64,000 nucleotides of DNA from Mortierella alpina (taxonomy: Eukaryota > Mortierellomycota > Mortierellomycetes > Mortierellales > Mortierellaceae). The DNA lies in contig JANATF010000024.1 of assembly GCA_029449245.1 (NCBI GenBank), positions 62,001-126,000 on the forward strand, given 5' to 3'. The notes below the pieces were generated by a model. The model was not told the origin of the DNA. It saw nothing but the letters and a program-made list of their open reading frames with translations, and ran no database searches. The translations under genes were made by a program, and so were the position numbers. Positions 56,240 through 64,000 of the stretch are shown in pieces. Position 1 is the stretch's first letter. The number at the start of each line of letters is the position of its first letter.

Positions 56240-57479
56240 GGGTTCGTTTCAGTACGTTCCTAATGGTACGAATCTCTGATCTAGGTGAACTTATCAGATT
56301 CTTCAGGGCTATCAGGGCAGCCTCAACAGCAGTTTTTGGTGGCGCAGATCCTGTTCAAACAATCCCACAAAAGTGGGATTGTTGCGCGGCCTGTGCCTCC
56401 TGTTGGTGAACGCGAATAAGTTGTGGGGTTTGGGGTCATGAAGGGCTATACCAACAATAACGAAGCATTGACCTTACTAAAGACAAGAGAGTGTCCGCTA
56501 TCTGTGCGTCGTCTATGTGCACATGTCTCGAGGGAAAACGTGTCTTAATCAACGCGCTTTGCATATCTTTGCTGTTAATTGCTTCCTCTTTCACGAAGGA
56601 CTCTCCAGGCCCACTAAAGAAAAAAAGAGGACTGGAGAGCGCTGGCACGTCGGCTGAGCGAAAAGCTGTTGTGAGCTCAAGTTGAAAGGTTAGATTGCAT
56701 AAAGAAGACGCGTATGTGATTGAGAATGCCACTGGGGTCATGGAAAGCTGGGGCAAGACTAGGGGGGGGGGGGGGGGCATTGCGGATATGGAATAGCTAG
56801 TGGACGATTGATCATGACAAAGCAGCAGACCCAACATAGACCGAGTGCGCACTGCAGATGGCCAGCCTTACGGAGTGCATGGGCTATCCCCGAGTGCACA
56901 GAGCTGCTGGTGGATGGCAACCAAGCAGAGCGCGCAAGAATGCGACCGAACAAGGAGAGCCAGCAGGGAAGAATGAATTTTTTTTGTTGGGGTTCCAAAG
57001 GCATATTGCAGCAACAGAGGGTCGTGTGATGGCCGTGTCCCGCTGTGTCGGGCATCGGCCACATTGCGTTTACGGGGGTGCACAGGGCCAAGCCCAGCCC
57101 AATGGGGGCTCGCCCTGATAAGGGCCTTTGTGCAAAAGTGTGCAAACTCTATTTGCAGGTGTGCTCTTTGGACATCCGAACGGTCCATCACACTCTTACC
57201 TCTCTGTCCTCTCTGTCCTCTCTGTCCTCTCTGTCCTCGCTTCATTCATTCTAATCATATCCATCTCAACCATCGCTAGTTTGCATTCCTGCACATCTCC
57301 TTTCTCTCTCTTCACTCTCTCGTCACTGCTCTTTTCATTGCCGACGCATCTGTACAACTCAGCATTGAACACAACCCCACACAGCTTGCGCACAACGGAT
57401 CTCGCTCATTACACGCACTCGCTTTCTCTTCAGCCGCTCCACGCACTCCTTCAAAGGATACCACCCTTCTCACATTCCC
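56240..57479. promoter_or_regulatory. Upstream region of the Sch9-like kinase gene
   Basis: Contains an inverted repeat CAATCCCACAAAAGTGGGATTG (near 56361), a G run of about 15 near 56763, four CTGTCCTCT copies at about 57207-57239, and a pyrimidine-rich leader before the ATG. No gene is recognised. Confidence 0.5.
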
Positions 57480-60400
57480 ATGAGTTCACATAGAGGCCTG
57501 TCCACGCCCCAGTCTGCCTCAGCTTCGTCCTCAGCCTCTTCATCACCCTCCTTCTTCAAGCGGCCTGTCTTTGCCAGTGATCTGGTCGCACAAAAAACTT
57601 TACCACCTTCTGCGAACAAGGCCCCATTTTCCAGCACCCCGCGTCGGACACAGATACAAGCACCAGCACAATCGCAGAACAGTAATACCCGCAGCAGCAG
57701 CAGCACAACAACCCCCACTAGCGGAGCCAGCTCCAGTTCCCATTCCATGATGGACTTGTCTGCGAAGCTCAGTGAGCTCCCCGCCATACACCTTCCCGAT
57801 TTTCACCTGCCGGATCTTCACCGGCTTAAGCAACAGCTTCACAAGCATACGCCGTCGTTCTCGTTAAAGTCTTTGCAGCACACATTCCATGTCCCCTCCT
57901 ATACCTCCTCGTCCTCCTCATCGTTGTCCTCCTTGTCCTCTGCAACAAACGACTCTTCAAAGGCGAGGCGTTCGCTCTCTTACCGGCTGTCAAGAGCATC
58001 GACGGCTGGTTCAAGTAGTGACAACACCAAGGCTCCATCTGTGTCGAGCTCTCACTCATTGACTGCAGCAACACCTTCCTCTACCCCTAACCCAGTATCA
58101 ACCCCAACACATACGGTCGCGCCTATATCCATCCCTACACACCCATCCAACTATCTTGTCAAGAAGCAGAACGCGGCATTCAACGGCTCAGAGGGGGTTG
58201 ACAAGTCGGGCTTAGTCGACCCCCTGCCCAGCGGTTCCACCAACACCGTGTCTGCCGCAGCTGCCACGCAATCATCGGCCTCAAAGTCACCTGTGGGCCA
58301 TCTTTATCTCCAGATCATAGAGGCGCGGAACCTTACGCTGATCAATCCACCCGCACTATCACGCCCATATTGCCTGGTCGAGTATGACCAAAACGAGCTC
58401 ATGACGCCGCCTGCACTCCTGGAAACCGACTCCATGGGCCGGAGGGGAGGAAACGACATTTTCGCAAGAGCCATGGCCGCCAGCAGCCCCAAATGGCGCC
58501 ATGATGCAGAGTTGTAAATCGAATTGCTTTAGCTGCTTTTTTTAATTTTTTTTGGCACAGTCCTCCCCACTAGATACCAATGTGCACTTCATGTCTAACA
58601 CGTATTCTGTTATTGTATAGTGATGTGGTGAGGCCGAACCAGCAGATATCTATTACCATCTACGATTCGGGAACCGACGATGACCAAGAGCCAGCAAAAC
58701 GTTTTCTGGGGCAGGTCAAACTCAAGCCCTCAGAAATTCACAATAGGATGATCGACTCGTGGTTCCGGCTTCAAGGCCGCGGGACGGACGAGGAGGTGAC
58801 GGGTGAAGTTAGGGTGACCATCAAGTACCAGGCAGTCGAGGTAAACACCGGCGTTTGTTCTATTTTTCTTAGTGCTGGATGGACGCGTGGGCGTGAATGC
58901 TCGCACAGACATTAAGCTGCAGATTATACACGTGGGACATGGCCATATGCTTACACAAACTTTTTTTTAATGTTTCTCTCCGTTGATAGTCACGACACCT
59001 GTCAACCGAGGACTTTGAGATTCTAAGAGTGTTGGGAGTTGGATCCTTTGGGAAGGTGTACCAGGTCAGGAAGAAGGACACAGGACGGATCTATGCCATG
59101 AAGGTGCTTGTCAAGAAGCAGGTCATTGAGCAGAAGCAGGTCGAGCACACGATCGCCGAGCGTAATGTCCTGGTCCAGGCTCTGCAGTCTCCCTTCATTG
59201 TCGGACTTAAATTTTCGTTTCAAACGGCGACCAAGCTCTACCTTGTTCAGGATTTCATGAACGGAGGCGAACTCTTCTTCCACATGCAGAATGAGGGCAC
59301 ATTTTCGGAGGCGCGGGCTCGCTTCTATGCGGCGGAGCTAGTCTTAGCCCTGGAGCACCTACACTCGTGCAATGTCGTTTACCGTGATCTCAAGCCGGAG
59401 AATATTCTGCTGTCCAGTCAGGGTCATCTGGTTTTAGTAGATTTTGGTCTCTGCAAACAGAATGTGACAGAAGATGAAAGGACGCACACGTTTTGCGGGA
59501 CTACTGAATACCTTGCGCCGGAGATCGTTAAGGGCACAGGATATGGCAAGGCCGTGGACTGGTGGTCTCTGGGCGTGCTCATCTACGAGATGCTTGTTGG
59601 TGCATCTCCTTTTGCAGACAGCAGGACTGAAGGAACATATCACAAGATTCTCCACCAACCCGTCATCTTTCCTTCAGAACCAGGACCGGCCACACAGGAA
59701 ATTCCTCGTCGAGGCAAAAACAGGATAGCGTCGCCCGAGGCGGCGTTCTCCAGCAGCATCCAGATCAGCCACAACGCTCAGGATCTTATTCAGAGGCTGT
59801 TGGACAAGAACCCGAAAAGTCGCCTGGGATCGGGACCGAATGGAGCAGAAGCCGTCGCAGCGATCAAAGCCCATCCATTCTTCAAGGGCATTGACTTTGA
59901 ACGATTGCAGACCAGGGACGTCACACCTCCGTTCCAGCCGCATGTGGGGGTCATGGGCGACCTAGACGTGTCCAACTTTGACGCCCATTTTACGGATCAG
60001 AACACGACAGCTGGCTCAAAGAGGGGTGCCGTGAGCTCACTGAGAAATTTCTCTTCAGGATCCACCTCGTCGTCTCCATCCTCGGTTTTGATCGATGGTC
60101 AGGCGGGAAGTTTCCTACTCCAGCAACAGCAGCGAGCAGCCAACCTCTATCGACAGCAGCAGAAGCGCAATGACAACAGCACACTCCATCCCAGTATCAG
60201 TCGAGGACGTAGGAGCAGCAATAGTTGGAGCAGCTACCGCACACCAAGTAATGACTCGCTGTTCACGCTCAGTGAGCCCGGAAGTCCCTCACAGACTCGA
60301 TCAGGCAACCAACAGCCACTGCATCGGACCATGACAGCGCACAAAGCACGGGCACTGCAACAGCAGCACCAGCAGCAACAACAGCGTCAGCAACAAGAGT

Positions 60401-60666
60401 ACTTTAAGGGCTTCACTTTTGAAGGCGAGAGTATTCTGGAGACACTGAAGCGGCAGGAGGACGAGAAGCAGCAGCGGTTAGGAGGTGGTTCCCTCGCCAA
60501 TCTCGCAGGTCTGGATGGCGAGGACGACGAGCACACGAGCGGGATGCGTGCCGGTCCTGGCATGGGACTGGGCCTGCAGTCGCGGCAGGGTCACCAGCCA
60601 CGACCGACTCCGCTCTTCAATGGCGACGCTGGCAGCTACGACTCCATCTTTGGCAGCAGCATGTAA
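57480..60666 (+). CDS. SCH9: AGC-family protein kinase, Sch9-like, with N-terminal C2 domain
   Basis: Three exons: 57480-58513, 58621-58840 and 58990-60666, 976 residues. The first 260 residues are Ser/Thr-rich and disordered. A C2-like domain follows (GHLYLQIIEARNLTLINPPA ... DVVRPNQQISITIYDSG) and ends near residue 415. The kinase domain has a Gly loop GVGSFGKVY, VAIK-type Lys in YAMKVL, YRDLKPEN, VDFGLCK and activation-loop TFCGTTEYLAPE. An insertion of about 25 residues follows PSEPG. The C-tail keeps the hydrophobic motif FKGFTFEGES, but about 140 Gln/Ser-rich residues separate it from the kinase core. Sch9 acts downstream of TORC1 in nutrient signalling and is phosphorylated at that motif; assignment rests on the C2-kinase order and motifs. 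SCH9 versus SCK1-type naming is uncertain. Confidence 0.9.
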
Positions 60667-60988
60667 CATAGTGAGCATATCAAACAAAGCCTAGCATCGT
60701 GCCATCCACAACACCTTGTTCTCAAAGCACGTTTCCCACAGGGACGCCCATGAGGATGTGATTAGATCTTGTCTTCCTTTTACCGTTTGCTGACCAGATC
60801 ACAGAGTTTATTACCTACTTGCGAGATATGAGAATATGAGAACGAGATACCCCTCTGTAACGAGCAGCAAGCTGTACAACTTTTCACCTGCGAGAGCGAC
60901 GAGCGAGCGTTGAGAAACATTTATTCGCTCCCATTCCAATGAGTGCATTTTCATTTTTTGTCCTTTTCATTTTTCACACCTCTCGGAT
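60667..60988. other. Intergenic between tandem genes
   Basis: 3' flank of the kinase and upstream region of the HMA gene. Nothing specific seen. Confidence 0.5.
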
Positions 60989-61873
60989 ATGCCGGAAAAA
61001 AGCACACCTTGCACAGAGACACCTGCCATGGTCGCGAGCTCACCACACCCACGGCGCCGACTCTCCAGGAACCACCCTGGCGCACCATCATCCTCGTCCT
61101 GGACTTATCTCTCAGCAGCAACCATCGGCCTCCTCTCGTCCTCATGCTGTGTCATTCAACTCGTCCTCAACATCTTTTCCATTGGCTGCGCAGGATTCTC
61201 CATCCTCACGCCTTTGCGCCCAGTCTTCATCTCCATTTCTGCGAGCTTCATTCTCTACACGGTTTACAAATACCGCTGGTCCTCACGGACAGCGATCACC
61301 CTTGCCATGACTCTGTTCCTCACCGCCACGCCAGAAATGGTCGCCCTTCATAACCAGTCCGCACTGGGAGCAGTAACGTCCTGGGATTCGTTTTCTTCAG
61401 CCACGTTACTCCAGCCCATTCGCTCACTCTACTACTATAAAAGCCAGTACCGCACCCCGGCCTCAGTACCTAACCCACCGGCATGGAGCCCCGATAAGCA
61501 GCAGCAGCAGCAGCAGCAACAATATCAGGACGCGACTGATCCAGCGGCCCTCCAAGAGCAAGAAACGTTTGCTTCCAAAGCTGTTCCTCCTATCGACCAA
61601 CCGTTGATCCGGTATGAACTGTTAGTAGACGGGATGGCGTGCGAGGCCTGTGCGAACCGTCTTCGGCAGCATTTCATCCACCGCGAGGGCATCGAGCGCG
61701 TGAGCGTGTTCTTTGCAGACAAGAAGCTGGTTCTGTGGACGCGGTCCGGTGGTGCCGCCCATGCTGCTGCTGCGACGACCATGTTAATGCTCACGGAGGA
61801 AAGGATTCGCGAGATGGTCCGAGAGGTCGATGACAAGTATTCAGTGCGCTTGCTCAACATATACTCCACATAA
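60989..61873 (+). CDS. Membrane protein with C-terminal heavy-metal-associated (HMA) domain
   Basis: Intronless, 294 residues from the ATG at 60989. Three likely membrane segments lie between about residues 38 and 115 (TYLSAATIGLLSSSCCVIQLVLN region, RPVFISISASFILYTV, AITLAMTLFLTATPEM). The paired cysteines SSSCC in the first and a GCAGF in the next resemble the cysteine pairs of MerT-type mercury transporters. A Gln run (about 172-180) is followed by a compact HMA-like domain near residue 210: LLVDGMACEACANRLRQHF, with the metal-binding CxxC. This layout suggests a metal (mercury or copper) transporter with a fused metal-binding domain. The substrate is inference; MerT/MerP homology would need a structural search. 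Confidence 0.7.
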   Translation: MPEKSTPCTETPAMVASSPHPRRRLSRNHPGAPSSSSWTYLSAATIGLLSSSCCVIQLVLNIFSIGCAGFSILTPLRPVFISISASFILYTVYKYRWSSRTAITLAMTLFLTATPEMVALHNQSALGAVTSWDSFSSATLLQPIRSLYYYKSQYRTPASVPNPPAWSPDKQQQQQQQQYQDATDPAALQEQETFASKAVPPIDQPLIRYELLVDGMACEACANRLRQHFIHREGIERVSVFFADKKLVLWTRSGGAAHAAAATTMLMLTEERIREMVREVDDKYSVRLLNIYST

Positions 61874-62880
61874 GAAAAACGCGCGACAGAATATATATGT
61901 CATGGACAAAAAAAAAAAAGGTTTTCATAGTACTTTGAACGATACAAATGTACATGTGGGTTGCATTGGGGTTCGTTGGATCAGCGGCAGGAGACGCGTC
62001 GTCTTGGACTGAGGATTCAGCTGGTCTCAACCGTGGCCTAACAGGTGAGGCACTGCTTTCAGACGTGTGCGGAACCGCTGCTGTCACAGGAGTGGCATCT
62101 ACGACGATCGGATCAGCCTCTTTGGTGACTGAAGCGACATTGGTGATGTCAGGAGTGACCTCGCGTCGACAGGGGACGCGGTCAGTGGGCACCGGCTTGG
62201 ACACTGATCATCGAAGCCTGCGTAAAAAAATAATAATAATGCACGAAACGTCGTCAAGCTACACGCGCTGGGTATTTATTACTTTTGGTCGTGGACCTGG
62301 GTAAACTATTAGTTAGCAAGGATTATGGAGCTGAAGGGCGTTTACAGCTCTAGTGCTCAAGAGCGTAGGCGCTCCATCTTTGATGAGATGGAGCTCACTG
62401 GACTAAACCTGATATGCAACAACAACTATGTACACGTCTGGCGGAAGATAGTTGTGAACTGAAAGAAAGCGTAGTGTAATCCTTATGAATGCACCATCAA
62501 CTGTACCAGTTACTGTACTAGTATAAGCACGTGGGGGTGGGCTGGGTCAAGGGAGCTTGGGTGAGAATTGTCTGATCTTATTACAGAAGGTGCACCGTCT
62601 ATTTATCTATCTTTATGCGGGTCCTAGCATGGTCGCATTCCGGTCTCCTACGGCTTGGCGTGATCCTTGTTCTGCTCTCTTACGAGTCGGTTCGAACTCC
62701 CTGTTACAGCTATCTCCTCGGGCGCTGCGTTCCGGTAGTCAAGTGGGTCATCGTTTGGATGGTATCGCGTGGGTTGAGCGATCGATTGTTCGCGCTGGAA
62801 CGAGTATGCATTACTCGTAGTAGATGTCTGTACTAGATTTGTCTTCTTATATCCATTAAGGAACTAAGAAGCAAGATCAG
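61874..62880. other. Intergenic
   Basis: A Thr/Val/Ala-rich frame on either strand (about 61950-62220) looks compositional. A tRNA-like B-box (GGTTCGAACTCC near 62693) is present without a foldable tRNA. No supported gene. Confidence 0.5.
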
Positions 62881-62899
62881 TTGCTACATGTCTCTTTCG

Positions 62900-63360
62900 G
62901 CTCTTCTGTGACATTGGGTTCCCTAAGATCATTCAAAATGGTAATGGATGTCAACAGTATTATATCCGAATCGACCAAGACATTGAACGACCATCGCCTG
63001 TCTACTCCATACCATCCAATATGTTGGTTGGGCGTTGGTGCCTCTGACTCTTTCCTGCGTGAATACCCTTGCGTGGCAGTATGGGCACGACACCATGGGA
63101 CCCAGGTACTGTTGTCCTTGTCTAAAACGAAACGATGTTGCTGAGAGACATATCCAAGTCGATAAAAGACATTCTTCGTAAGAACATCGAAGGCAGAGTT
63201 CCAGAGTGGGATGTGCACTTACCCATGGTTCAGTTGCGGATGAGCACGAAGATCGTATCCTTAACAAACTCCACGCCCTTCTCCTTGTTCTACGGGAGGG
63301 CGTTCTCCGGCATATCAAACTTCTCTGCGGCGAAGAGTCGCCTAATTTTGTGAATGTTGT
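62900..63360 (+). pseudogene. Ty3/gypsy retrotransposon integrase relic
   Basis: Plus-strand frames read VNSIISESTKTLNDHRLSTP then YHP, matching the usual integrase block before the catalytic Glu region. After stops this is followed by VPEWDVHLPMVQLRMSTKIV and NSTPFSLFYGRAFSG, the block at the end of the integrase core. The catalytic region between the two is replaced or scrambled (63020-63150). No LTRs or other pol domains are in the window, so this is a small dead fragment. Confidence 0.75.
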
Positions 63361-64000
63361 TGAATCTACCAGACTTGGGTAATATGTTGTCATGTCACCG
63401 GGTGACTGGATTGACAGTTTGGTCTCGAGGGGTGGGCGTCGTGTTTAGATGACCACCGTACACTGGATCCCAGGTGCTCCAAGAAGACACCGTTAATCTC
63501 CTAGGATGTTGTCCTTGTGTTTCAACATCACCTATATAGCGATATACCCAAGGAGGTCGGTTAGGGGGGATGCCATTGAAAGAGAAAAGAAAAATAAAAC
63601 CATTCTGTATGGCAACAATAACCATAATGAAGTCCGCGCAAAAAGAGGTCTTTGGTATCCGTTCGTACAGTACCTGAGGTGTCCTCGTATCTTTTGGGAA
63701 GCCCAACAGTGCTTTTCTAATGTGTGCCGATATCTTTGCTGAGGCGTAGTTTTTTTATGAAGCTTACGTGTTCCTGATCCTCCGCCCATCAAACCCTCAA
63801 CAGGACGTGTCACGACGGTAGAATGAGAAAGAGAAAGGTCATTGCAAAGACTCGTATGGTTTTGAGTACTGTGCCTGGAATTCCAAAAGAGGAAAGGGCT
63901 GCTGTTTGCGATGATGGACATCGTGAACTGGCATGGCGTTATCGCCGTTGCATGGACGATCGCCTGAGATATGGTGCGTACAGTTCTTTGAGGATTCAAT
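63361..64000. other. Unassigned right edge
   Basis: Sequence after the integrase relic, probably more element debris. A plus-strand frame with ATG at 63823 stays open to the window end (starts MRKRKVIAKTRMVLSTVPGI). It has no recognised homology and may be the start of a gene outside the window. Confidence 0.35.

Noticed and set aside
62615-62705. tRNA-like sequence (TAGCATGGTCG A-box-like and GGTTCGAACTCC B-box)
   Set aside because: Spacing and stems do not fit: the T-stem and the acceptor ends do not pair. At most a tRNA-derived SINE relic.

Overview
The window reads as nuclear DNA of a filamentous fungus. Most genes are split by short introns (about 50-120 bp) with GT...AG ends. The gene set is fungal: an NRPS with a thioesterase, a GRIP golgin, a two-domain fluoride exporter, a Sch9-type kinase, a proteinase K-like protease and GCR1-domain regulators. 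Single-pass kelch proteins, the SANT-like plus PIF/Harbinger pairing and the Helitron remnant suggest an early-diverging lineage of the Mortierella type. That placement is inferred from protein style, not from any search.

Layout. 1-8.4 kb: the 3' end of an NRPS gene (A-T-TE), a MITE-like inverted-repeat element, a family-17 glycosyltransferase, a secreted isochorismatase-like hydrolase, then a minisatellite and a hairpin-forming palindrome cluster. 8.4-14.5 kb: a large GRIP-domain golgin in eight visible exons (minus strand). 15.8-26 kb: a mobile-element zone. Two near-identical direct repeats of about 1.2 kb (copies A and B) bracket a SANT-like gene, a broken PIF/Harbinger transposase, a Helitron remnant and a kelch membrane protein. 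26.3-28.6 kb: a non-autonomous pogo-like element and a secreted subtilase. 28.6-33 kb: gene-poor, with one very small six-cysteine secreted peptide gene. 33.1-36.3 kb: an ankyrin-repeat protein. 37-37.6 kb: a possible small secreted protein. 38.9-47.3 kb: two divergently transcribed paralogous regulators with GCR1-type DNA-binding domains, sharing a promoter region that holds a long polypurine tract. 48-53 kb: a second mobile zone with a frameshifted SANT-like gene, the inverted third copy (C) of the 1.2-kb repeat, fragments resembling a clathrin adaptor hinge, and a truncated second copy of the SANT-like gene's 5' end. 53-62 kb: a FEX fluoride exporter, a decayed RING/IBR-like gene, an Sch9-like kinase and an HMA-domain membrane protein. 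62.9-63.4 kb: a Ty3/gypsy integrase relic.

The host genes do not form one pathway. They are housekeeping (golgin, kinase, fluoride export), secretory (protease, small peptide, hydrolase), regulatory (GCR1 pair, ankyrin) and secondary-metabolic (NRPS) genes. The mobile DNA is concentrated in two zones linked by the shared 1.2-kb repeat. No rRNA gene, convincing tRNA gene or CRISPR array was seen. Coordinates of multi-exon genes come from splice sites read by eye; the first exon of the kelch gene and one golgin acceptor are uncertain.
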